Positions 1 through 11,060 of a DNA stretch of 64,000 nucleotides are shown here, in pieces (within the stretch, counting starts at the first letter, position 1; each line of letters opens with the position of its first letter). Under the pieces are notes generated by a model that saw only the letters and a program-made list of their open reading frames with translations, had not been told where the DNA came from and did no database searches. This DNA is from Plumapathes pennacea (lineage: Eukaryota; Cnidaria; Anthozoa; Antipatharia; Myriopathidae), in the NCBI GenBank assembly GCA_964036295.1, contig OZ038464.1:186001-250000 (forward strand). The letters run 5' to 3'. The position numbers and the translations under genes are program-made.

Positions 1-104
1 GATTGATCTAACTGTTGTTATTTTCTTTCCGTAGCGCGAACGCGCGCCAAAAGTTCTTGGTGTCAATCTTAGTACCATTCCCAGGTTAATTCCGTTTTAG
101 CGAT

Positions 105-316
105 TTAACCTTTTCGCTCCCAAGCTCAAATTGTAGATTTTTCCCAACCTTTTAAGAAGGAATTAAATAGATGATGTGGTGAGAACTGATAGTTTAATCA
201 GCTTTCATCTGAGCAATGCTATCAAAAGCAACATTTTCCATACTGTACGATATATCACAGGTGAGAAACTGAAGGAGAATAATATGAAGTTCATCACTCT
301 TGGGAGTGAAAGATGG
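105..316 (+). mobile_element. TTAA-flanked MITE, family A copy
   Basis: Starts TTAACCTTTTCGCTCCCAAG and ends CTTGGGAGTGAAAG, an imperfect terminal inverted repeat. The body shares the run TGGTGAGAAACTGAAGGAG with many other copies in this window. It lies in the region downstream of GBP exon 3, probably intron 3. Confidence 0.7.
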
Positions 317-844
317 AAGGATCAGTTCACACTTGGATCGCTAAAAGTACCGAGATCTGCCTAGAACGCGTTTACACTGTCGAAAAATCTCTCGTATTGA
401 TCTGAGATCGATCTAGATCTGTTCACCTTGGCTCGCGTTTACCCCTGAGTTGAGTAAACCGTCCAGTGCGGACCCTCCGTTGTTCTTATGATACTTTAGA
501 GCCGTAATTCAATGACGGAACTTTGCATGTCTCGAGTTGATTCTCAGCTCACCCCGGCCAATATTGCTTAAGGATTACGATGAAATGCTACTCCCTTTGA
601 GAACTAGATTAGATTTACGTCGGCTTGGAGATAAAACGTGTAATGTGCCAACGTCAGGTCGATGTGAATGTACTTTACACCGTAAAGATAGCCCTCCGTC
701 ATTTACCCTAGCACCCAAGCCTTGACTTTCCCTCCCTCCCCTCTCCCCTGGGGACACACGTTCGTTTGACGTTAAGCGGGGAGAAGCGGTGAATTTGTCG
801 ACGGTCCTTTAGTTTCCCACTACGCCATTATAGAACATTTATAC
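317..844. other. Non-coding stretch, probably GBP intron 3
   Basis: Begins at the splice donor of GBP exon 3 (reading leftwards) and shows no exon I can align to GBPs on the minus strand. Short open frames here overlap each other on both strands without family resemblance. Confidence 0.5.
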
Positions 845-1158
845 CTTGTCCAGTAGATAGTCCTTCAGAGTAGTATACTCCTGTGGCAGTGTTAGCAACA
901 CGTCTCTCAAGAGCCAAATGAAGTAAGGGAAAGTTTTGTAGAACTGCTCTTTGTTTTGTGCGCCGGTAGATCCCTGGCTGCTCGTGGCGGAGCAATGGAT
1001 TCTCTTGGACAAGTTGACAATGAAGCTGTTTGGAATTAAAGATTTTTCACCGTATCTCGATATTGTGGATTTGGTGGTGGGCAACGAGGATGGTAGTGGT
1101 AGTAAATGATGAAGATGATAACGATAATGATAGTGATGGTGATGATGATAATGATGAC

Positions 1159-1216
<58 letters not shown>

Positions 1217-1223
1217 GTGATGG

Positions 1224-1308
<85 letters not shown>

Positions 1309-4300
1309 AATGATGATGATGATGATGATGGTGGTGATGATAATGATGACGATAATAATGATGATGATGATGATGGTGATGATGGTGATGGTGGTGATGA
1401 TGACGATGATGATAGTGATGATTATGATGATCATGATCATGCCAGAAAGAGGAGAGGTGCACAGATTTTCTCCGAAGCTATCCAAAAAAAAGCTGTATAC
1501 GAAAAATGGAGAGAAACAGCAGTTTATATGACTTTGTTATTTCTACAGAAGAGAGGATACTCCAGACCCTCCAAGTCGTGCCTGGTGGGTACACCGACGG
1601 AGTTATAAATCAGCACAGACGACAACAGGACAGTGAGCGTGAAGATTCTGTGGTCGTCAGCACCTTGAGACATGACAGCGTCAATTCCCTCCGAATCCAG
1701 AAGAACCACAGTCAAACCCTGTGTGAATAGAGTCAGTTTACAAAGTTCAGTCCCCAAGCTTCACTGGTCAGCATCACGCAGAAGTAGCAGGTTAGTATAA
1801 TGACGTCTATAATGTTCGGTCGCGCGAGGTAACTTGTCACCACTACTTGTGGCGCGAATTCAAACCGACTTGCGCGCATCTTAACAGCTCGCGCAACAAA
1901 TGGCGCCAAAATAAAAATGACGTCATACATGACGTCGCCGAAAGACATCACTTGTACATCAGGTTGCAATAATGCATGCGCATGCGTGAACCGCCTGCGA
2001 TGTCTGGTCAGCGCATTACCTAGCAACTCGGTAAGTTTTGCCGACTCTTTGCAAAAAACGTTACTACCGCTCGGCTTTTGTCAAAAGCTAAGAGTTTCCC
2101 CTAAAAGTTAAGGTTTTCCTTTGGCAGGGAACCAAATTATTTATTCGAACTTCTGTGTTGGGATGTAACAGTCGCAATTCGAGTGTAACAATTTTCTGAA
2201 CGGAATGGAAAATACCGCTCGTATTATTCACTGCAGCTTTTACCGCAACCGAAGAGCGATCTATGAAGGTAAGGAAAGCAAACGAAAGAAAGAGTGCACA
2301 GATCTGCTGGTAAAATCAGATGAACGCTTCTGAAGAGTAATAGGTTCTGTCAGCTTGTGCGAAATAAGCAAAAGCAACTGAAACCATGTTTTCTAAATGC
2401 CGAGATAATGTTCACGAGTAAAAGCCTGAACTACGACACAAAAGCGCAAATAATTAATTTAGCTCCCTACCAAAGGAAAACCTTAAGTACTTTTGTTACA
2501 AGTGACCTTTCGCCGCACAAAGCCCTCAAAACTCAGAAATTGCAGGCATTTCACGCCGCGTGCAACCTGTCCCTATAGTACGACTTAGCTCAAAAATTCC
2601 CGACCAAGGCGTTATCCCTTCGCTTCTGTGGCCTTGGTTATATGACTTCAATTTTGGACTTAGAATATCCAAGGTGGCCTATGGCACGATCTAGCGCAAT
2701 AATTCCCGAGGAAGGCGTTATCCAAGGTGTAGTTATATAACCAAGACCACAGAACCAAAGGGATAACGCCTTGTTCGAGAATTATTGCGCTAGATCGCGC
2801 CATAGGCCATCTTGGTTATTCTAAATCCATAAGTGTAGTCATATAACCAAGGCCACAGATGCGAAAGGATAACGCCTTGCTGGAGGATCATTTCGCTATA
2901 TCGTGCCATAGGCCATCTTCGTTATTCTAAGTTCAAAAGTAAAGCTATATAACCAAGGCCAGAAGCAACGGGATAACGCCTTGGTCGGCAGTTATTGCGC
3001 TAGATTGTGCCATTGGCCATTTTGGTTATTCTAAGTCCAGAAGTGAAGCCATATAACCAAGGCCACAAAAGGGAAGGGATAACGTCTTGGTCGGCAATTA
3101 TTGCGCTAGATCGTGCCATAGGTCATCTTGGTTATTCTAAGTCCAAAAGTGAAGCCATAGAACCAAGGGCACAGAAGCGACGGGATAACGCCTTGGTCGG
3201 CAATTATTGCGCTAGATCGTGCATTAAGCCACCTTGGTTATTCTAAGTCCAAAAGTAAAGTCATATAACAAAGGCTATACAGAAGCGAAGGGATAATACC
3301 TTGCTCAGGAATTATTGCCCTAAATCGTGCCATAGGGACAGGTCGCAATATTTTCTGCGCACGCGTGAAATGGAAGCAGTTTCGAGGGCTTTGTGCGGCG
3401 AAAGTTCACTTGTAACAAATGCTCTTAAGGTATTTCTTTGGCAGGGAGCTAAAAGAACTATTTGCGTTTTTGTGTTGGGACGTAAAAGTCGTAGTTCAGG
3501 CTTTTACTCGTGAACATTATCTTGGCATTTAGAAAACATAGTTTCAATTGCTTTTACCCATTTCGCACAAGCTGACAAAACCTATTACTCTTCAGAAACG
3601 TTCATCTGATTTTACCAGCAGATCTGTGCACTCTTTCTTTCGTTTGCTTTCCTTACCTTCACAGATCGCTCTTCGGTTGCGGTAAAAGCTGCAGTGAATA
3701 ATACGAGCGGTATTTTCCATTCCGTTCAGAAAATTGTTACACTCGAATTGCAACTGTTACGTCCCAACACAGAAGCTCGAATAAATAATTTAGTTCCCTG
3801 CCAAAGGAAAACCTTAACTTTTAGGGGAAACTCTTAGCTTTTGACAAAAACCGAGCGGTAGTAACGTTTTTTGCAAAAAGTCGGCAAAACTTACCGAGTT
3901 GCTAGGTAATGCGCTGACCAGACATCGCAGGCGGTTCACGCATGCGCATGCATTACAAATCGCATCGTTTACCAGAATGTTTGTATTTTAATTATGTACA
4001 CACACGAAGAAGCGTATTATTTTTATATTATTTATTATTTATTATTATTGTATTATTTTTATTATTTATATATTTTTAACATACCATTAGCTCAGCTTGG
4101 GTTATAAGCAACATAGACGCAAAGATAAAATGAATTTATTAATAGGAAACTCGATTTGAATGGCCCCGTCGTTCCTCAAGTTACACATGTCATAAACTGG
4201 GCGTGAATACCTTGTATTTCTGTGGCACGATCCACATCCAGATGCCCATTGTTTCGGGGTCGAGGCTGTGTCCAAGAGGAAACACATTTTCTTGTTCGAA

Positions 4301-4516
4301 GACTTTACTCAGAATGTATGACTTTCCGCGGCGACACGGCCCAGCGATGGCTACAACACATACGGGACCTTTGATCGCGCGCAGTTGGCGCCGAGCTGCC
4401 TCGACGACGTAGAGTGACTCGCGCGCAACTCCTCGGAGTTTTGAGTAGTTACCAGTCCGTTCGCACCACTTGGTGTTGTTGGGGAGACAAAGGGGAATGG
4501 CTGTGGCCTGACTCAT
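845..4516 (-). CDS. Guanylate-binding protein (GBP/atlastin-type large GTPase), 5' part of gene
   Basis: Three exons on the minus strand: 4211-4516 (start ATG at 4516), 1561-1718 and 845-1025, with GT/AG sites and compatible phases (0, 2, 0), giving 215 residues before the model runs into a donor at 843-844. Exon 1 holds the P-loop (AGPCRRGKSYIL), followed by the GBP-typical FPLGHSLDPETMGIW. Exon 2 begins GLTVVLLDSEGID, the G3 motif (DTEG in relatives), then VLLSSVLIYNSVG. Exon 3 carries FPYFIWLLRDV, the RD motif that GBPs use as G4 for guanine recognition. GBPs are interferon-linked immune GTPases in vertebrates; the role here is inferred only. The remaining GTPase domain and helical domain must lie left of the window. 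Intron 1 is inflated by a foldback element and intron 2 by a GAT array. I see no disabling break. The family call is firm; the exact orthologue is not. Confidence 0.82.
1100..1436 (+). repeat. (GAT)n trinucleotide array
   Basis: About 330 bp of nearly uninterrupted GAT units with scattered GGT and AAT variants, inside GBP intron 2. Open frames across it translate as poly-Asp, poly-Met, poly-His or poly-Ile and are artefacts of the array. Confidence 0.95.
1970..3955. mobile_element. Foldback element with ~600 bp inverted arms and ~106 bp internal repeats
   Basis: The left arm from TAATGCATGCGCATGCG (1970) through about 2575 reappears as its reverse complement from about 3335 to 3955, ending GCGCATGCATTA. 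The centre (about 2590-3345) holds roughly seven units of about 106 bp, recognisable by ATATAACCAAGGCC and GGGATAACGCCTTGG. The first unit (2590-2710) is inverted relative to the rest, so the arms extend into the repeat block. No transposase is visible. The flanks share only CAA, a weak target duplication. It sits in intron 1 of the GBP gene. Confidence 0.9.
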
Positions 4517-4772
4517 GGCGTAATCTGTCGATCAAAATTGTCTCGAGTGAAGTTCAACCTTTGCACTTCCTGTCATTGTTTGTTGAACTCAATGCAAATT
4601 ACTTCCGGGAATTGAAGCAGAAATTTCCGATAGAAGTCTCAAGAAGTGTTAATAACACAACATCTTTCAATATGAACGTTTTCACATTTGCTACTGTCGT
4701 TTGCTTTTTGTAATTTTTACCCCGTTACAAACACTCAAAAACCATTGCTTGTACCGGCTCGGCAAACAGTTA

Positions 4773-4940
4773 TACTCCCAGCTCAAAATGCCGATTTCTC
4801 AGAAGAAAATGTATCAGTGAGGTAGCGATGATCGTTAGTTTAGTCAGTTGTCTTCTGAGCACAGTATGAAAAGCAAAGTTCTCCATTCTTTGTGATATAT
4901 CTCTGGTGAGAAACTGAAGGAGAAAATTGAAGTTGGTCAC
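4773..4940 (+). mobile_element. TTAA MITE, family A copy (ends decayed)
   Basis: Shares ACTCCCAGCTCAAAATGC at its left and TGGTGAGAAACTGAAGGAG near its right with the other family A copies; the terminal TTAA sites are not preserved. Confidence 0.65.
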
Positions 4941-5829
4941 GTTTTGACCGTTCAGAAAGAACTAGCTCGTGGCTGCATGCTAAGTCAATAATAATGGAGG
5001 AAGTTAAATGCGAAAATGTTCTGCTTTCAGTTTGAAAGCGAGTATTCCAGGAGAATATTTTCCACTTGTATAACCCGTAAAAAGCGGTCATTAGCATCAC
5101 AGGAGCTGCGATAGCTTATACTCGCATCTGATAGTGCAACAACTCGGGAAAATATGCAGATTGTCCCACGAACTCTGACACGGCGTTTTAATTTTCACGG
5201 AAGCTCAGCTGGCCTGTTCGTTGTCTAAAAGCTCTCGACGACAATATGGACTTAGCTATACTGTTAGAATATACTCATTAGGTTTCGTTGGAGAATTCAG
5301 GAAACAAACGAGTCAAAGCAGAGACCCTGATCAGAAATCAGCACCGAAAAAAATCGAATACAATCCGCTCATTAAAACATCACGCAGTTAGAAAGAAAGG
5401 CCGTCAGTAAATACTATGCTGTTATGAACTAACAAAAATGATCCTTTCATGGAGCGGAGTCTATGATAACCTACCTTACCTTGATTCTGCAACAACGGAG
5501 CTGTGATCAAGAGGCAACGGAAAGATCGACTTGAGACTTACAAACAGAAAGTGAATAAAATATTCCCTGGTGACGGGAAAGCCCCTGTTGATGACGTATG
5601 TTACGGCGCAGACCCTGCAGTACCAAGTCGTTCTCAGATTCTGTTCAAATTCTTATCGCTACATTTAAGAACATTCTTTGCTTACTGCCAAAAGTGCAGC
5701 ATAATTTGTGGTCAGGAGTTTGTTTGAGTGCTAATTCAACAACAGGTTCGATTCTCTTTTCCTCGAAAGTGAAATTGATTGTCACATGCTGAAAATAGTA
5801 CTGACACGTCACGCACACGGCATTTTGTA

Positions 5830-6110
5830 GGTAAGGCTCCCAGGTAGGGGTACCCCCTTTGATTTTTTGGCATTTTGGGGGGAAGGGTCCCCCTTTAGTT
5901 TTTTTGTCGTATTTTTTTAGGTAAGGGTCCCCCTCCCCCCTTTGTTGTTGTTGTTGTTGTTGTTTTGTTTTTGTTTTGTTTTTTTGTCATATTTTTAGGT
6001 GAGGGTCCCCCCTTTGGTTTTTGGACAATTTTGAAGATAAGGCTTCCCTTTTGGTTTTTTGGACTTTGTTTAGGCAAGTGTTCCCCGTTTGGTTATTTGG
6101 CAATTACAGT
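5830..6110 (+). repeat. Degenerate tandem repeat, about 50-60 bp unit
   Basis: Four to five units built on AGGTAAGGGTCCCCCTTTGG followed by a T-rich tract and TTTTGGCA/GACA. A (TTG)n run interrupts it near 5942-5970. Non-coding. Confidence 0.65.
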
Positions 6111-6425
6111 ATTTCTGGCAAACCGAAGAACGAAAAACTGATGTTTACGCATACAGAAGACAACATCTACAGTCCTCAACTAACCTTTAATAATCATACG
6201 ATTACTTACAAGACATTGATTATAATACTCAAATATTGATATTCCGTCTCCTCTGTATCCAAATCAGCTAGTGACGTGTTAGTTATAAGACATGCTCCGG
6301 TCCGCTCATAGTGTAGTCACTCCAGTGTCACGTGATACCTTTCGTCAGCATGTGACGTCATCACTGTTCTTTGAAAGGTCTGAATCTATTGATTCAAGAA
6401 TTTAGATGTGTGTCAGGCTAGGTTT

Positions 6426-6560
6426 TTTATTCTATGTGTCCATGTTCCGTACCCTCTTTTTCCGTGTCTCTGTAGCTTTTGTTTGTTTGTATGTTTGTTT
6501 GTGTTTATTCTAAGTGTACATGTTCATTATCCTCTTTTCCCGTGTCTCTGTAGCTTTTGT
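6426..6560 (-). repeat. Two extra tandem copies of the peptide gene's terminal exon segment
   Basis: Minus-strand segments at about 6428-6480 and 6507-6560 repeat the end of the last coding exon and the start of the 3' UTR (unit spacing about 80-90 bp, separated by CAAA-rich runs). Both can still be read as KLQRHGKRG, and they differ from the expressed copy only at synonymous positions within that peptide. Neither has a correctly phased acceptor, so they probably lie in the 3' UTR. Confidence 0.75.
6504..6509 (-). terminator. Poly(A) signal AATAAA of the peptide gene (duplicated at 6426-6431)
   Basis: Reverse-strand AATAAA about 110 nt after the stop codon; the second one at 6426-6431 is the same site carried on the next tandem copy. 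Confidence 0.45.
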
Positions 6561-6616
6561 TTGTTTGTTTGTTTGTTCGTTTATGTGTTTGTGTTTGTTC
6601 TATGTGTCCATGTTCC

Positions 6617-7326
6617 TCACCCTCGCTTTCCGTGTCTCTGTAGCTTCAGCTTCTTCGAGCGCTGTGGACCTGAACACAAAACATCTAATTTTAATCTCTA
6701 ACACTGCACAAAATTAGAGTGCAAATTCCCTCCACCATCCACGTTGGAATTACAAGAGGGATATAAGGAGTCAGGGAATTTGAAGCAGCTGTTTAAACAG
6801 ATTAGTCCTGCTCGCGTACTGTGTGAACTTAGACTAAAGATACAAATTTAGTCTGATTTTTTTTCTGACAACTTTGTTTTTGAATATTTGAATGGTTCTG
6901 GCTTACCGTCGGATTCAACATCGTACAATGCTGCTTCTCTCGTGTCTGAAAGTATGGTTAGATAAATCAAGTCAGTTACGGCTAACAGTGGTTTGAAAAG
7001 CGTGCATCCAAGAAAGAAAAGGGAGTAGTGTAAAACACGTGTACAACACTACTTTACCTTTGTATAATTCCAACTTTCCATCGTCGTCATGCAAATCTGA
7101 AAAGAAAGGTTTCATAGTATGAAACGAGAATCTTTTCTACTCCCTGTCTTTCTTTCTCTGTTTCTTTCTATATCTTCATCCATTCTCTTTCTTTCTATTT
7201 TCTCTTTCTCAGTTTGCGATTCTTCAGTCTCTGCTTACCAGTCTCCTCGCGGAACCTGTAGGCCTGTGACGTCACCATTAGCGCCAGCAAAACAGCGCAA
7301 CAAAACATCCATTTAAAAGAAGCCAT
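6617..7326 (-). CDS. Small secreted peptide precursor with C-terminal GKR processing site
   Basis: Four exons on the minus strand: 7239-7326, 7058-7096, 6907-6945 and 6617-6669. Every intron is phase 1 with GT/AG sites, and the total (219 nt) closes on a TGA, giving 72 residues. Residues 1-22 form a clear signal peptide (MASFKWMFCCAVLLALMVTS then QA). Two 39-nt exons each add 13 acidic residues (DLHDDDGKLELYK and DTREAALYDVESD). The last exon gives GPQRSKKLKLQRHGKRG and stop. The KK and GKR sites, with Gly as amide donor, are the layout of neuropeptide or peptide-hormone precursors; a His-amide product is an inference. I recognise no known family. A small antimicrobial or matrix peptide is the main alternative. 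Exons are too short for a simple ORF scan, so the splice model rests on sequence logic alone. Confidence 0.72.
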
Positions 7327-10300
7327 TTTGATAACTTCTATTGACCCTAAAGAGAGAAAGTGCGAAATTTACGCGTTTTAGCCACGTCTTGTTGTCACGT
7401 CATAACGAAAATTACGTCGACACCGACAACTACTTAGATGGAAAGGGCATTTTGTCGCCGAGATGTTGTAAGTCGCTACAACACTTGGAAGAAACCGTCG
7501 CCTTGCTCTGGAGATCCCAAAGTTTACAATTCAGTTCATTCTAATGCGAATGAGCCCCAAGCAACGTGTTTTAAAATCTAACGGCTAAAAACGTGGTAAA
7601 GGCAGCGCATTAGCCTTGAATCTCTGTAAACTAGAGTCAGTACTATGAAGCCACCAACAGTTAGTCTTATAACCAGTGACCCTTCCATGATCTTGTACTT
7701 ACGTGTAATCCTCAACACTAGAGTACCGTAGCTTGTCTGTTTGGTTTGTGACTGCGGAGTTTTTTTTTTTTTTCAGAACTCGCTGTTTATATTGTGGGGA
7801 CTTGAAGGCTCGTGTGACGCAGGCGTTCGGCTCTGCGCGCTTATCTGTTGTACGCCGCGTGTAAGTTTCCCACGTTACAAATTTTCTAATCGGAAGTCTA
7901 TTTTTATCAGACCAGAAAGGTGGTTATCACTTAAACAAGATACAAACTGCGAAGGGAATTAGCCTTTTCATCGACCAAACCGCTCCATAGATTAAATATT
8001 ATGAATATTGACCTTAGTTTCCAAAATATCTTGAAGACTTCTTAATCGAACGACAACAGAAGGATAATCGGTCTCTCTTTGTTTGCCGTGTCTTCACTAG
8101 TTATTACGTTTGTTGGAGTCGGGTTTATTTCGCAAAAGTCGCCCCCATTTTCTTGAACAAAGAAAGCAACGTTAAGACTTTGTGACTCCGACTTTGTTTT
8201 TGATTCCAAGATGATCCGTCAATTTTATATTATTTTTGTTTTTTTGGTTTTTTTTTTTTCCTTTCTTTTTCTTTCTTTCTTTTTTTTTTTTTTTTTTTTT
8301 TTTTTTGCACACAAGATTTTGATATTTTTAACTTGACATACGTCTATTAGTTAGTTCGATAAAAATATACACGCACAAAAAAAGAGTGTCCCTTTTTACG
8401 CTGGAAAATACATCACTTATACGGCTGTCGTATTTTCGTCAAATTTATGGAAAATATTTATGACTAGTATCGCCTTCGCGCTGTTTTGTATTAGTCGCTG
8501 TTGAATAGGAGCTGATGGATTTGTTTTACGACAGTAACTTCTCGTTACCATTGCGTTAAAGACTTGTGCTGTGTGTTATCGTCTCTCACTTTAGTATGGT
8601 CACCATTAGTGCATGGTCTCAGTGTCTGTTATTTAAGGTTTGATTTGATTTGAACTGCAGTCAGCAATTATCAGATTTGTGCAGCTAAAGGGGGCAAGGC
8701 CTTACATGCCTGATTCATCAAACTGAAATAGGCATTGTGAGGATCTTTTGTTTTACTTCGTGATGTACATCCAGAAACTCTTGTGTTTTCCGGTACAGCT
8801 GAACGAGATAAGAACTCGGTTATGTGTGCAGCTGGGTGAGAGGGAGCCCTCGAGTGACTTATGCGTTTATGTCATGTACAGTGACTCTAGCTACTCTGTA
8901 ACAAGTCTTTTGACGGCTAGGTTTTCTTTTCATTGTTATACGAGCACAAAAGGTATATTATCATTTATAGAGTTTTTAACCCTTCCGCTGCCAAGTTCAT
9001 ACTGCGCATTTTCCCAACCTTTTGGGGGAAAAGAGATATGGGAAATGTAGGGAGGACTGTTAGTGCCGTGTTTGCCAAACTGAATAATATACGGAATGCT
9101 ATAGTATATAAGAACTGAAATGGGATGGGATTGCGTCAGGTGAAAAAAAAAACAAACAAACAAACAAAAAACAAAACAAAAAAAGACTAAGAAAACGCAT
9201 CGGTGTCGAAAAGGACGTAGAAGCAAGTTGTATGATATACGCGTGGCTAGATACCAAGAGTGCTTCTGTGAGAAAGAACTGAAATCACCAAATGCCCGGC
9301 TGACTGTTGTTTTAAACCACATCTCCGACGTTTATAGTCGTATTTCTAGTTTAAATAACATTTGGATTAACTGCAGTTCCGCGGCTCAATTTAGTTTCGT
9401 AAATGTTCGTTTTTAGGTGCTTATTTTTTGTGGTTATTAATCGTTGTTTACACTGAATCCTTAAAAATGCGGTTCCGGCAGTTTATCTTACTTTTTTTGG
9501 ATCCCGCAAACTTGACGCTTGGAATTAATAAATCTCGTTATACGTCCACGTCTGAAGTTTTGCCGCTTTTTGCCGCGTTTGACGAAAGTGTAACAACATA
9601 AATGATGGCTCGTGGTGCACTTAATGATTTTCTTTAGTGTTAGTAGTGTCTGAAGTACTCCGTCAGTTTTCAAGACTTTTTTATTGTGAAGTTTGCCGTG
9701 CCGTTTTGTTTCCATTTTTGCCGCGTTTACCGTTTAACGAATGAATAGTGAACATTGTAGTGTACCTGAAAATTATAAATTTTAGCAGAACAACGTCCGT
9801 TTTTTAAGACTGTTTATGCATTTTGTGCATTGTAAAGTGTTTTTAGCACTCGCCGTTAGATTTGCAATGAATTTTCCGCTCATCGTTTAAACGAACATTG
9901 TGACTTCAAAAATGCATTGGACGTTTTCTGACATTTTCAGTCGGTTCCGTTTTTCAAGACCGTTTTACAGTGAGAAGTTTTTTAGCACTCGCTTTCTCTT
10001 CCTGTGTCTTATCGCGATATTTCGCAAGTCCGGCTCTAATGCAAGGCGCATTGTTTTTATCTATGAAGCCTGTTTTGCATTGTAAAGGTTTAAGTACGTG
10101 TCTTTATCTTCCTTTACCCTATCGCGCTGTTTCGCAAGTCCGTCATATTTGATGTGTTTTATCTATTCAGCGACCTGTTCGGTTTTTATCTAGTCAGCTT
10201 TCCAGTTGAAGTGTTTTGTGTGAAAATCACGTAACGCCAAACGTCGTCATGCTATGATAATTGATGGTTGGGGTTCTTTTGCGGCGAAAGCGAGTTTTAA

Positions 10301-10501
10301 AGTACAGTTGTTACTTTAGAGAACCAAAATGTTATAAACAACAAAACTCGTACTTTTCGTCCCCAGTCTTGAAATCGTTCAGTATGAAAAATCTCGCAGT
10401 GAAAGTTGAGTTAATGATTCCATGTAGAGTTTTTGAATCCTGATAACGTCATGTTGGGAATAATATATTGAATTTTGTTTTTCACTTTTTTTTTTTTTTT
10501 A
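7327..10501. other. Non-coding, AT-rich intergenic region
   Basis: Upstream (promoter) side of the peptide gene. It holds long T tracts (about 8270-8306), an A-rich run near 9143-9183, a decayed family A MITE end at 8976-9116 (TTAACCCTTCCGCTGCCAAG), and a degenerate repetitive stretch at about 9780-10150 with the recurring phrases TTTTTAGCACTCGC and TTTCGCAAGTCCG. No coding gene recognised. Confidence 0.5.
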
Positions 10502-10720
10502 GGGCGCGTTCGATTGGGTCTATTCCGAAATAGGAATGGCTAAAATGAAGTGTTGCGTTTTCCGGGAAAAATTTAGTTTGAAATAGTTTTAAAAACCTTC
10601 ACGCTGGCATTTCGAACAACTAACGGTGCACCTCCACCCAAGACAGCTCCAAACCAAAGAATTTTTTCTACCGATCAACATTGCTATTTCTATTTCGGAA
10701 TAGACCCAATCGAGCGCGCC
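10502..10720. mobile_element. MITE with 33-bp terminal inverted repeats
   Basis: Left end GGGCGCGTTCGATTGGGTC and right end GACCCAATCGAGCGCGCCC are near-perfect inverted repeats that continue inward through TATTCCGAAATAG. TTTA flanks both sides (10498-10501 and 10721-10724), a possible target duplication. No coding capacity. A diverged relative may lie at about 15188-15330. Confidence 0.85.
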
Positions 10721-10984
10721 CTTTAGTTGGTACAGAAGTACCAACGGTCAAAATGGTATTTTATTTTTGACTTATAACGTGAAAGCTCCAACTCGGTTTC
10801 GCTGTCTCCTTTATTTTCGTAAAGTAAAAAAGTAAAATTCATTTATTTATACACGGTCAGTAATTCAGCATAGCTGGTGGGGCCGCGTTTAAACTGAACG
10901 TCAATTTTTTAAAAATCCCAACTGGTCGGAGACTTAAACCAGTTGGATATTTTACAAAACGTGGCCGAGGATGCTCGGGACTAC

Positions 10985-11060
10985 CGTATTGCAAATTTCG
11001 CTAGTAGTCAGAGCGGGACTTGAACCTGGGACCTCCGGATTTCAAGTTCGGCGCTCTCTC
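10985..11060 (-). repeat. tRNA-like fragment (SINE remnant), 3' half with B box
   Basis: Reverse strand reads AATCCGGAGGTCCCAGGTTC followed by AAGTCCCGCTCTGA. GGTTCAAGTCC (11016-11026) matches a pol III B box, and the preceding bases look like an anticodon arm and variable loop. No clear A box and no full cloverleaf, so a functional tRNA is not supported. Confidence 0.55.

Larger units (their letters stand above)
4517..6425. other. Intergenic region between two divergently transcribed minus-strand genes' boundaries
   Basis: Upstream of the GBP start codon and beyond the 3' end of the peptide gene. It contains a family A MITE, a degenerate tandem repeat (5830-6110), and no open frame with recognisable similarity. 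The GBP promoter should lie just right of 4516. Confidence 0.5.

Noticed and set aside
839..1608. Long open frames giving poly-His, poly-Asp, poly-Met and poly-Ile proteins
   Set aside because: All are readings of the (GAT)n array in different frames; only the 845-1025 minus-strand end is a genuine exon (GBP exon 3).
4211..4516. GBP exon 1 as an isolated pseudogene fragment
   Set aside because: Matching exons 2 and 3 with correct phases were found beyond the foldback element, so it is an intact gene part.
6408..6717. Plus-strand frames of about 100 and 67 residues with hydrophobic repeats
   Set aside because: They are antisense readings of the peptide gene's duplicated terminal exon and TTTG repeats.
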